A program made the position numbers and the translations under genes. This document shows, piece by piece, positions 1-5,500 of a stretch of 44,030 nt of DNA (position 1 is the stretch's first letter; every line of letters begins with the position of its first letter). This DNA comes from Pseudomonas graminis (GTDB taxonomy: Bacteria; Pseudomonadota; Gammaproteobacteria; Pseudomonadales; Pseudomonadaceae): NCBI RefSeq assembly GCF_900111735.1, contig NZ_FOHW01000031.1, positions 1-44,030 on the forward strand, read 5' to 3'. Below the pieces are notes generated by a model. It made no database searches. It was not told where the DNA came from and worked only from the letters and a program-made list of their open reading frames with translations.

Positions 1-80
1 GCAAGACACATCTTCCCGGCCAGCTCCTCGGCGCCGCTTTCCTTCACCGTCGTGTGGCAGGCCCGCAAGAAATCTTCCAT
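1..80 (-). CDS. Phage CII-family (CP76-like) regulator, 5' end only
   Basis: A minus-strand reading frame starts with ATG at 80-78 and runs off the left edge; only about 26 residues are visible, beginning MEDFLRACH and continuing with an AEELAGKM segment. This start resembles phage regulatory CII-family proteins (Phage_CP76 type), which follow cro and activate establishment of lysogeny or control replication genes. A GAGG ribosome site lies about 8 bases upstream of the ATG. It follows cro on the same strand, the expected lambda order. The family call rests on a short fragment and its position. Confidence 0.6.
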   Translation of the reverse strand, partial: MEDFLRACHTTVKESGAEELAGKMCL

Positions 81-151
81 TCGTAAACCCTCAAATTTGT
101 TTCAGTGGCTGCGTGCCATCACGCATTGCAAAATGTTTCGGTGCTAAGAAA

Positions 152-328
152 TCAGGCCGCAAGCGTTCGAGAAGCCTTGAATTTACCTTTCGACAAAACC
201 TCGATCTGGTACTGCCGGGACACCGGAATGGTTTCCCCCCACATCGTCACTGCGCTTGGCTTGATCCCCAGGGCTTCCGCCAATTTCTTCTTGTTGCCGA
301 AAAATTCAGCGACTTGTTGGGTTTTCAT
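152..328 (-). CDS. Cro-like repressor
   Basis: A 58-residue protein with a single helix-turn-helix: KKKLAEALGIKPSAVTMW near residues 13-30, followed by the VSRQYQIEVLSKGKF segment typical of small phage Cro proteins. Cro binds the shared operators and turns off repressor synthesis in lytic growth. An upstream in-frame ATG would add seven residues, but the ATG at 328 has a GAGGA ribosome site seven bases before it and is preferred. It is divergent from cI across a 110-bp operator region and points toward the CII-family gene. Confidence in the Cro role comes from size, fold and position together. Confidence 0.85.
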   Translation of the reverse strand: MKTQQVAEFFGNKKKLAEALGIKPSAVTMWGETIPVSRQYQIEVLSKGKFKASRTLAA

Positions 329-355
329 CACGCGTCCTCGTTGGAGCATGCAGTA

Positions 356-430
356 ATTTCAGCATGCTTAAGTTACAGGCGTCAAGAAATCCTTCAGCAA
401 ACTGCATACTTAAATTCAGCTAACTTAATA
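356..430. promoter_or_regulatory. Right operator region (oR-like) between cro and cI
   Basis: Two copies of an imperfect 18-bp palindrome, roughly ATTTCAGCNNGCTTAAAT, lie at 356-373 and 413-430. A weaker match may lie near 391-408. The same motif occurs three times at 1528-1590, so it is the likely CI/Cro operator. The cro promoter must lie here on the minus strand, but no convincing -10/-35 pair stood out. Confidence 0.65.
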
Positions 431-439
431 TTGAGTCCA
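403..439 (+). promoter_or_regulatory. pRM-like promoter giving a leaderless cI mRNA
   Basis: A -10 hexamer TAATAT lies at 426-431, only seven bases before the cI ATG, with a weak -35 (TGCATA, 403-408) 17 bp upstream. The start site would fall at or next to the ATG, and no Shine-Dalgarno sequence is present. Lambda cI made from pRM is also leaderless. The -10 overlaps the operator at 413-430, allowing autoregulation. Confidence 0.5.
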
Positions 440-1095
440 TGGATAGACACGAACGTATCGCCAAGGCCATAGCGGCTAGCGGCATGAAAAAAGGCGAGAT
501 AGCGGCCGCTTGCGGTGTTGCAAACTCAGCCGTCACGCAGTGGATTTCAGGCGAGAGCAAAAGCTTGAGGCCTGAAAACCTTTACGCCTTAGCCAAGGCT
601 ACTGGCTACAGAGCTGAATGGCTGGCCATTGGTGAAGGTGCTGAGACCTCAGCACCCGAAGACGCCAATGTGGCCCACACCGCCCAGCCAAATATGGCCT
701 ACCGGTACCCGGTCATATCGTGGGTGGCAGCGGGCGCCTGGGCTGAAGCGGTGGAGCCCTATCCCCCAGGCTTTTCCGACCGTTACGAAATGTCTGAATA
801 CGATTCGAAGGGCCCGGCCTTCTGGCTGGAGGTCAAAGGCGATTCGATGACATCTTCGGTCGGTCAGAGCGTGCCAGAGGGAACGTTGATCCTAGTGGAC
901 ACCGAAGCAGATGCGCAGTCAGGAAAGCTCGTTGTAGCCAAGCTCGGAGACAGCAATGAAGCTACTTTCAAGAAGCTGGTAGACGACGGCGGGCGCCGGT
1001 TTTTGAAGCCTCTCAACCCGGCATACCCTATTGAAGTGGTTGCCGATGACTGCAGGATCATTGGGGTGGTCGTCAGGGCGCTTATGAAGTTCTGA
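439..1095 (+). CDS. CI-type prophage repressor with S24 peptidase domain
   Basis: A 218-residue LexA/CI-class repressor. The N-terminal helix-turn-helix (about residues 5-60, with GEIAAACGVANSAVTQW) binds operator DNA. The C-terminal S24 domain (about 90-215) carries the serine in GDSM (Ser136) and the lysine in VVAKLG (Lys168), the dyad used for RecA-stimulated self-cleavage. An Ala98-Gly99 pair just before that domain is a plausible cleavage site. It should hold the prophage silent by binding the two operator clusters on either side and be destroyed during the SOS response. The gene is divergent from cro and ends at a terminator. The start is the ATG at 439, which lacks a ribosome site and may be translated from a leaderless mRNA. 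Confidence 0.92.
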   Translation: MDRHERIAKAIAASGMKKGEIAAACGVANSAVTQWISGESKSLRPENLYALAKATGYRAEWLAIGEGAETSAPEDANVAHTAQPNMAYRYPVISWVAAGAWAEAVEPYPPGFSDRYEMSEYDSKGPAFWLEVKGDSMTSSVGQSVPEGTLILVDTEADAQSGKLVVAKLGDSNEATFKKLVDDGGRRFLKPLNPAYPIEVVADDCRIIGVVVRALMKF

Positions 1096-1115
1096 CCGAG
1101 TTCCGTAGAGAGAAT

Positions 1116-1140
1116 AGCCCGCCTCCGCGCGGGCTTTTTT
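1116..1140 (+). terminator. Terminator after cI
   Basis: A GC-rich hairpin (AGCCCGC / GCGGGCT) followed by six T residues ends the cI transcript. Its right half is repeated exactly after the next gene. Confidence 0.85.
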
Positions 1141-1180
1141 GCGCCTACAGCTCAATGGAGAACATTTGTACTCCTCGCGC

Positions 1181-1221
1181 TTGTCGTCTGCGCAGGGATC
1201 CAATACTGTATATCCGTACAG
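1181..1221 (+). promoter_or_regulatory. SOS promoter with LexA box
   Basis: A perfect CTG-N10-CAG LexA box (CTGTATATCCGTACAG) occupies 1206-1221, 18 bases before the next start codon. A -35-like TTGTCG (1181-1186) and a -10-like TACTGT (1204-1209) are 17 bp apart, so bound LexA would cover the -10. The gene should be induced by DNA damage independently of CI. Confidence 0.82.
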
Positions 1222-1239
1222 CAAGAAACGGAGGTTCAA

Positions 1240-1491
1240 ATGCTTTCACACCCTGACTTCACCCGCTCCAAACCTCGCACATACGAACAAATCGGTCATC
1301 GCGTGCGAGAAATCATCAGTGACCCCAAGGTCCAGAAAATTCAGTTCGCGATCATTTCCAGGCTGCCTGACGAGAGCCCTACAGATTGGCGACGCCTCTT
1401 GAGCGAAATGGCAGGCACTGCCGGGATCAAGATTGAGAGGGTAGAGGGCGACGGCTACAGGGTCGCTTGGCAAGAATACTGTGAAGCATGA
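1240..1491 (+). CDS. LexA-controlled small protein in the rex position, unknown function
   Basis: An 83-residue protein not recognised from sequence. It has a mixed, charged composition with a probable helix (YEQIGHRVREIIS, about residues 17-29), a central strand-like stretch (QKIQFAIISRL) and a C-terminal VEGDGYRVAWQ segment. No membrane segment or signal peptide is seen. A strong GGAGG ribosome site lies five bases before the ATG. It has its own LexA-box promoter and terminator and sits between cI and the second operator cluster, where lambda carries rexAB. Known LexA-controlled phage genes in comparable places include antirepressors such as Tum and those of Gifsy phages. That role is possible here, but CI also appears able to self-cleave. 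Function is unassigned. Confidence 0.72.
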   Translation: MLSHPDFTRSKPRTYEQIGHRVREIISDPKVQKIQFAIISRLPDESPTDWRRLLSEMAGTAGIKIERVEGDGYRVAWQEYCEA

Positions 1492-1495
1492 AAAC

Positions 1496-1517
1496 AGCCC
1501 GCGCCGCGGGCTTTTTT
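1496..1517 (+). terminator. Terminator after the SOS-box gene
   Basis: Hairpin AGCCCGC / GCGGGCT with a three-base loop, then six T residues. It separates the SOS-controlled gene from the pL-like promoter. Confidence 0.85.
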
Positions 1518-1527
1518 GCGCCTACAC

Positions 1528-1590
1528 ATTTAAGCATCCTGAATTATTTATTTCAGATTGCTTGACTAAGCTATTTCAGCTTGCTTAAAT
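1528..1590 (+). promoter_or_regulatory. Triple operator (oL-like) with embedded pL-like promoter
   Basis: Three copies of the 18-bp operator motif lie at 1528-1545, 1550-1567 and 1573-1590, with starts 22-23 bp apart as in lambda oL/oR. The -35 TTGACT (1562-1567) and the -10 TTAAAT (1585-1590), 17 bp apart, overlap the second and third operators. A repressor bound there would block rightward transcription of the early operon. Operator identity is inferred from the shared motif at 356-430. Confidence 0.78.
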
Positions 1591-2129
1591 CCGCATCAAG
1601 CCATGCAGTACGGGCCCAGCAGCGAAAGCCGCGACGCTCTTTAAAAACCAGACGTGACCACCACGGCGTACCCACTGGGTCGGAACAAGCTAAATCGTCG
1701 TCCACGCAGCCTCTGGATAGCTGCCGTACTCGCCAGATCGCGAGTACGCCAAACCATGCAGCCACCCAAGAACAACACCGAACACGAAATGTGTGACTTG
1801 GGCAGAGATATGAATCCGGCAAAACGCATGGCAAGGAACAAACACCATAGGAGGCACCTGCCAATGAAGTAGTAAGACCAGCCGGCAAACGGACCGGCAA
1901 CCCACGACGGACTGCCCACCCCACCGGGCCGCCGAGCTGCAGTTGGCTGTCGTGTAGAGAATATCTAACCCCATGACCGCGACGCAGAAGCCGATCTAAG
2001 CGACGTGAACAGGGAAGCTCAAGGCCGAACAAGCCGCAGCGCGAAGCCATCGGCGGTGTAGCGCGACAACGTTTCACTGGCTGGCCTTGGATGCTCAGGG
2101 CCAGACGGGAAATCAACCGGAGCACGAAC
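1591..2129 (+). other. Early-operon leader without a convincing gene
   Basis: This 539-bp stretch after pL holds the boxA-like site, a 9-bp perfect stem with a six-base loop (1725-1748), and the first copy of a repeated leader (2072-2121). A 72-codon GTG-started frame at 1654-1872 and shorter ATG starts within it lack ribosome sites. Its encoded tail is basic (KRMARNKHHRRH). I do not call it a gene. Confidence 0.5.
1635..1666 (+). promoter_or_regulatory. nut-like site: boxA plus small hairpin
   Basis: CGCTCTTTAA at 1635-1644 closely matches the boxA of bacterial rRNA leaders and lambda nut sites (CGCTCTTA). It lies about 40 bases after the predicted pL start. A small hairpin CGTG-ACCAC-CACG follows at 1653-1665, in the place of boxB. 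Terminators inside the operon, such as 3180-3207, would need antitermination. No antiterminator protein was identified. Confidence 0.5.
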
Positions 2130-2384
2130 ATGCGTCCTTATGAATGTGGCAGCACCTCAGAAGACAGGAAGTGGGAATCATGGCTCGGACGGTGTGAGCA
2201 CATCGCCGGTCGATCCCTACAACACATCGACGATCACAGCGACCTTTTTGATTACTACAGTGGCGGCTTAACGCCCGTTGAAGCGGTGGCAGAAGCAGCA
2301 GCGCAGCAGCAGCAGCTACAAGCCTGATGCCGCGATTTCACTGGCTGGCCTTGGCAACAGGGCCAGACGGGAAATCAACCGGAG
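2072..2384 (+). repeat. Duplicated about 50-bp leader (2072-2121 and 2336-2384)
   Basis: Both copies read TTTCACTGGCTGGCCTTGG, a variable loop, then GGCCAGACGGGAAATCAACC and GGAG. The CTGGCC/GGCCAG stem is kept (2081-2086 with 2099-2104; 2345-2350 with 2361-2366) while the loop differs in sequence and length. Each copy places a ribosome site in front of the following gene. It is either a recent duplication or a shared translation-control leader. Confidence 0.75.
2130..2327 (+). CDS. Small phage early protein, unknown
   Basis: A 65-residue acidic protein rich in Glu, Asp and a C-terminal Ala/Gln tract (AEAAAQQQQ). It includes a YYSGGLTPVEAV segment; no motif with a known function was recognised. 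The ATG at 2130 is chosen because a CGGAG site lies about seven bases upstream at the end of the duplicated leader. An upstream in-frame ATG at 2091 would start inside that leader. It is the first credible gene of the pL-like operon. Small proteins at this place in other phages often modify host functions, but nothing in the sequence proves that here. Confidence 0.6.
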   Translation: MRPYECGSTSEDRKWESWLGRCEHIAGRSLQHIDDHSDLFDYYSGGLTPVEAVAEAAAQQQQLQA

Positions 2385-2392
2385 GTGACAGC

Positions 2393-2704
2393 ATGAACAA
2401 AGAAGAGATTTACGACGAGCAGATCAGCCCTCTTATGCAACAGATCATCGCAATTACCCGCGAACATGGCATCGTGATGATCGCCAGTTTCGATATCGCC
2501 CACGATGGTGAAGGCCCAAATGGCGAAGACTGTTCGAGCCTGACCTGCACCACTCATCTGCCTGATGGTGACGAGAACCACAACGACCGGTTCAACCGTT
2601 CAGCTCAGATCATCCGACAAGGACACCGCTCGCAAAACGGCCCCGCAATGCAACTGACCACAGTTCACGCTGACGGCTCAAAGACGCTCACAGCGTTCAT
2701 CTGA
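2393..2704 (+). CDS. Conserved-looking phage hypothetical protein
   Basis: A 103-residue protein starting MNKEEIYDEQISPLMQQII, then IAITREHGIVMIASFDIAHDG and a Cys-containing CSSLTCTTHLP segment. The opening resembles a family of small Pseudomonas phage early proteins of unknown role; I know of no assigned function. A strong GGAGG site, the end of the second leader copy, lies seven bases before the ATG at 2393. The frame stays open upstream to 2327, but that part covers the leader and is not believed. The product looks soluble, with no signal or membrane segment. It is followed four bases later by another small gene, suggesting coupled translation. Confidence 0.7.
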   Translation: MNKEEIYDEQISPLMQQIIAITREHGIVMIASFDIAHDGEGPNGEDCSSLTCTTHLPDGDENHNDRFNRSAQIIRQGHRSQNGPAMQLTTVHADGSKTLTAFI

Positions 2705-2707
2705 TCG

Positions 2708-2890
2708 ATGGATCAGCTAGCCAAGCGCATCCGGCTCGACCTGGAACACGCAGCGGGCTCAATGAAGTTCGAAGGCGACCTGGCCGAGGGGCTGTTTCAA
2801 GCATCACGGCACCTGTCCGGAAATGAAAGGATGGAACTCATCCAGCGCCTGCAAGACAGTCACGCCGAACTGGAAGCAGTTGGCAGATAG
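2708..2890 (+). CDS. Small helical phage protein, unknown
   Basis: A 60-residue protein, mostly helix-forming (MDQLAKRIRLDLEHAAG, GNERMELIQRLQDSHAEL), with no recognised domain. Its ATG lies three bases after the stop of the previous gene and has no ribosome site of its own, so it is probably made by translational coupling. Codon use is like its neighbours. It could be a small DNA- or protein-binding accessory, but nothing specific supports that. It is the last gene before a 400-bp noncoding stretch. Confidence 0.55.
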   Translation: MDQLAKRIRLDLEHAAGSMKFEGDLAEGLFQASRHLSGNERMELIQRLQDSHAELEAVGR

Positions 2891-2958
2891 ACAACCAGCG
2901 CCAGCGTCAGCCTGACGAAAACTGCCCGATAACTTGGAACGCTTCAACGCTTACCAGG

Positions 2959-3027
2959 CCGCATCGGAGATCGCCCGACCTGTAACGTTCGGGAGGCCTC
3001 GGCCGCTCAGGGCGATCTCCGATGCGG
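2959..3027 (+). other. Perfect 18-bp inverted repeat hairpin
   Basis: The arms at 2959-2976 and 3010-3027 are exact complements (CCGCATCGGAGATCGCCC and its reverse complement), with a 33-base loop that can itself pair. No T-tract follows, so it is not a simple terminator. In an RNA it would be a strong RNase III-type stem. The rest of 2891-3307 holds no convincing gene. Confidence 0.8.
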
Positions 3028-3179
3028 ACGAATCTGCGGCCCATAACCGCCCACCTGCATTGTGCCTATCAACTTCCCGAGGATTTGCAGCCATGTAAAC
3101 AAAATTGAACCGGCCTACCGCATCAGGCGGCGCCGACAAGAAAGGCTCACGTAGGGAGGCCTCGTGAACCAGCGATATC

Positions 3180-3207
3180 AAAGCCCCGTTTCGATGGGGC
3201 TTTTTTT
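3180..3207 (+). terminator. Intra-operon terminator
   Basis: Stem AAAGCCCC / GGGGCTTT with an eight-base loop and a run of seven T residues. It lies inside the early operon, before six more genes on the same strand, and would stop pL transcripts unless antitermination occurs. Confidence 0.85.
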
Positions 3208-3307
3208 CACCCCGCGTTTACCCGCCAGCACTCTCCCCTGCGCCCAATCGGCTCACGTCAGGCGGCCAGAGTGCTGACGAGTACACGCAACGAACTGGAG
3301 AAAGGAC

Positions 3308-3595
3308 ATGCACCCACAAATTCAGCAGCGCGTGGATGGCCTGAACGCCATGCGCGCTCGCACTCACCTCGCTACAGCGGAGTTCTACGCCATGATCGGT
3401 AAAGAGCCGCCAGCCCAGAAGATTCGCTACCAGGTCGTCGCGAAGAGCGCCAATGCCTGGCACGTCGTGGAGCTGAGCACCGGAAAGGTCCGCGGCTTCC
3501 GCTTCAGCTACAAGGAAGCATCGAATTTTGCTCAGGTCCTCGAGGCGCGCGCCGATGGCGTAGTGGTGGAGCTGTCGCAGGCGGTGCTGCAATGA
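3308..3595 (+). CDS. Phage hypothetical protein
   Basis: A 95-residue protein with a helical N-terminus (QQRVDGLNAMRARTHLATAEF) and a strand-rich C-terminal half (YQVVAKSANAWHVVELSTGKVRGF, then ELSQAVLQ). The second part looks like a small beta-domain, but I do not recognise a family. A GGAGAAAGG ribosome site precedes the ATG. The stop codon overlaps the start of the next gene (ATGA), so the two are translationally coupled. It is the first gene after the intra-operon terminator. Function unknown. Confidence 0.65.
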   Translation: MHPQIQQRVDGLNAMRARTHLATAEFYAMIGKEPPAQKIRYQVVAKSANAWHVVELSTGKVRGFRFSYKEASNFAQVLEARADGVVVELSQAVLQ

Positions 3596-3906
3596 TCGGC
3601 GAGAGCGTGCCGGACCAGCACAAGCAGGCCATCGCGCAACTGTCCGCTCAGATCGATCACTTCATCGCCACCGGTCACAGGATCCAGCAGATCGACCAGG
3701 GCGTCAGCGCCAACGCGCCGCTGCTGGGTACCACGAATCATCTGGAAACGCTCAAGGCCAAGCGAGCCAAGCGGGTGCCCCGGATTCGCGCGCTGGCTAA
3801 GGCTGGCCTGAACGCCCGTCAGATCGGCATGAAGCTCGGCGTCGATACCCGCACCGTCGCTCTCACAGCCCGAGAGCACGACATCACATTCACCGCGGCC
3901 ACCTGA
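3592..3906 (+). CDS. Phage helix-turn-helix protein
   Basis: A 104-residue protein. The N-terminal half is helical (SVPDQHKQAIAQLSAQIDHF). The C-terminal half carries a resolvase/sigma-type helix-turn-helix, RIRALAKAGLNARQIGMKLG followed by VDTRTVALTAREH (about residues 64-97), so DNA binding is likely. The start overlaps the stop of the upstream gene by ATGA. It may be an early regulator or a DNA-binding accessory of the phage. No catalytic domain is present. Its target is unknown. Confidence 0.68.
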   Translation: MIGESVPDQHKQAIAQLSAQIDHFIATGHRIQQIDQGVSANAPLLGTTNHLETLKAKRAKRVPRIRALAKAGLNARQIGMKLGVDTRTVALTAREHDITFTAAT

Positions 3907-3990
3907 TGCGGCGTCTATTCAAGTGCGCCAATCAGCGTCGGCGCACGACCTGGCTAAACCTGCCAGCGCATCAGATCGGAGATCCACGCA

Positions 3991-4314
3991 ATGGAACAGA
4001 CAGCAGCCGCGAAGCACGCTGCGGCGTACCGCCTGAGGCAGAAGCAAAAGAAGGCCGAGCTGGGAATCGCAACAGTAACGATTGAAGTGGCACAGGGCAT
4101 CGCCGCGCAGCTGCCTGACTTCCTCAAACTGCACGGCTTCGACAACGCGCAGGAGCTGTATCAAACGCTGGTGCTGTACGTGCTCAGGGCGCCAAAGGAT
4201 GAAGCAGCGCAGATTCTCAAGCCTCACACGTTAGGCTTTGTCGTTAACGAAAACCTGACGCGTAAGTTGGAAGCGGCCGGAATGGCTGAGGTGGACCCAG
4301 ATGCGGAAGAATGA
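3991..4314 (+). CDS. Phage hypothetical protein, probably nucleic-acid binding
   Basis: A 107-residue protein with a basic N-terminus (AAAYRLRQKQKKAELG) followed by TVTIEVAQGIAAQLPDFLKLHG and an acidic C-terminal end. The strand-helix pattern after the basic segment suggests a small ribbon-helix-like DNA-binding protein; this is a guess from pattern. The start ATG at 3991 has a GGAG about nine bases upstream. Its last 14 bases overlap the next gene in another frame, suggesting coupled expression. No enzyme motif is visible. Confidence 0.6.
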   Translation: MEQTAAAKHAAAYRLRQKQKKAELGIATVTIEVAQGIAAQLPDFLKLHGFDNAQELYQTLVLYVLRAPKDEAAQILKPHTLGFVVNENLTRKLEAAGMAEVDPDAEE

Positions 4315-4513
4315 ATTGACGGTGGTGAAAGCCGAAACCTTGAGATTTATCACGCAGTACATCAATCAACATGGGTATTCCCCAACCATCGCGGATCTAG
4401 CTGACGCAGTTGGGGTACGCCACAACGCGATAGCTGAACGACTCGCCAGGCTTCTGAGGAAGGGCGCCATAACAAAAAAGCCTGGTATAGCACGGAGCGT
4501 TCGGCCTGTTTAG
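4301..4513 (+). CDS. Stand-alone LexA-like winged-helix protein
   Basis: A 70-residue protein that looks like the DNA-binding domain of LexA without a peptidase domain: LRFITQYINQHGYSPTIADL followed by ADAVGVRHNAIAERLARLLR and a basic end. In LexA this winged helix reads the SOS box. A free domain would lack the self-cleavage switch and could compete at LexA or phage operators. A GAGGTGG ribosome site lies upstream and the gene overlaps the previous one by 14 bases. Its 3' end overlaps the converging DUF2971 gene by four bases. Binding specificity cannot be read from the sequence. Confidence 0.68.
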   Translation: MRKNELTVVKAETLRFITQYINQHGYSPTIADLADAVGVRHNAIAERLARLLRKGAITKKPGIARSVRPV

Positions 4514-5394
4514 CACCTGTGGCTGACGAAATTGGCCATGGGATGCTCTTTTAAAAACCATCTTGCAATGTCCCCGAGTTCGCCAGCATCATCTTTAAAG
4601 ATATGGGCGGTAACTGGAGTGATTATCGGGCTACCTATGAGAGGCCCTTTGAACTTTATCGGATCGTATCTAAATGCGTATTCCCAGTTTGCAACTGCGG
4701 CAAAGCTTAATGCAATGTTCGTATGCTTGACTAACTCCCAGATTGAGCGCTGTTGAAGGATATCCATGCGCTCCCCCATATAAACTGAAGTAACGCACTC
4801 CGATGGTAGATCCATAGTGATAATAGGCAATTTCAACCCATCCACATGCTTAACATTACAGTCTTTTACGGAACGTACCAATCGTACCTCGCGCTCGTAG
4901 CTCCATACACTGGGTTTTACGCATAGATCAGCGATAGGAACCTGGAGATTAACAAAGTCACTGAGGTTATAGACAGGTCTGCGTTTTTGATATTTGACTG
5001 GGTTCAACCCTTTGAAAAACTCGTGCGTCTCATCAAATTCTATTATTGCGCCGGAATATTCTTTCGCGTAATGCCCCCACATCAGAAGGCTATCCGGATT
5101 CTTGCTCAAGCACAGAATGCCTACGCTATCGTTTAAGGAGTTTACGATCTGCCGAGCATGCACATCGCTTCGAAGTTTATCAGGGCCCGGGATATGGCTT
5201 CTGTCTAACCCCTTTCGCCTCGGACTGATGACACAGAACGAGAACCCCGCCTCCTTACCCTCACTCTCAGCAGGCACGATGAATTGAGGAAGCAGTTCAA
5301 AGGGGTCGTTAAATGCGCCAGGCTGCGTAAATTTTATGCTGCCTTTTAGAATCCTCATCGCCGTTTCGGCAGTCACATATTTGTACAAAGCCAC
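4510..5394 (-). CDS. DUF2971-family protein, candidate defence cargo
   Basis: A 294-residue soluble protein of the DUF2971 family: an N-terminal LYKYVTAETAMRILKG and IKFTQPGAFNDPFELLP block, a central LCLSKNPDSLLMWGHYA block, and VWSYEREVRLVR further on, the conserved signatures of the family. The biochemical role is unknown to me, though relatives often occur among defence or mobile-element genes. The frame is open to a GTG at 5433, but GTG at 5394 is preceded by GGGAG with an eight-base gap and is preferred. The gene runs against the phage early operon and is visibly richer in A and T than its neighbours, both signs of later acquisition. It probably has its own promoter, not identified. Confidence 0.78.
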   Translation of the reverse strand: MALYKYVTAETAMRILKGSIKFTQPGAFNDPFELLPQFIVPAESEGKEAGFSFCVISPRRKGLDRSHIPGPDKLRSDVHARQIVNSLNDSVGILCLSKNPDSLLMWGHYAKEYSGAIIEFDETHEFFKGLNPVKYQKRRPVYNLSDFVNLQVPIADLCVKPSVWSYEREVRLVRSVKDCNVKHVDGLKLPIITMDLPSECVTSVYMGERMDILQQRSIWELVKHTNIALSFAAVANWEYAFRYDPIKFKGPLIGSPIITPVTAHIFKDDAGELGDIARWFLKEHPMANFVSHRC

Positions 5395-5500
5395 TTCTCG
5401 TTCTCCCAGACCAGGCCCTACGCCGGTCACCACGTATAGCCCACCACCAACCTATTCGCCACCGAACTTTCGGAGGCTTGATTCTGCGCGAGGCAACAGA

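Larger units (their letters stand above)
1128..1526 (+). repeat. 22-nt direct repeats (1128-1149, 1505-1526) bracketing the SOS-box gene
   Basis: An identical 22-base segment, made of the descending arm and T-tract of a terminator plus the following GCGCCTACA, occurs at 1128-1149 and 1505-1526. The 83-codon gene with its own promoter and terminator lies between. This is the layout of a moron, a gene cassette inserted into a phage at a terminator. Confidence 0.8.

Noticed and set aside
1852..1875. GGAGG followed by ATG-AAG-stop, like a phage minigene
   Set aside because: Such minigenes exist in lambda (bar), but one short match with a nine-base gap is too weak to call.
2951..3181. 76-codon minus-strand frame over the 18-bp inverted repeat
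   Set aside because: It mainly translates the hairpin arms; no ribosome site or domain.
3164..3277. GTG-started 37-codon frame after AGGGAGG
   Set aside because: Good ribosome site, but the frame runs through the terminator at 3180-3207 and has no recognisable content.
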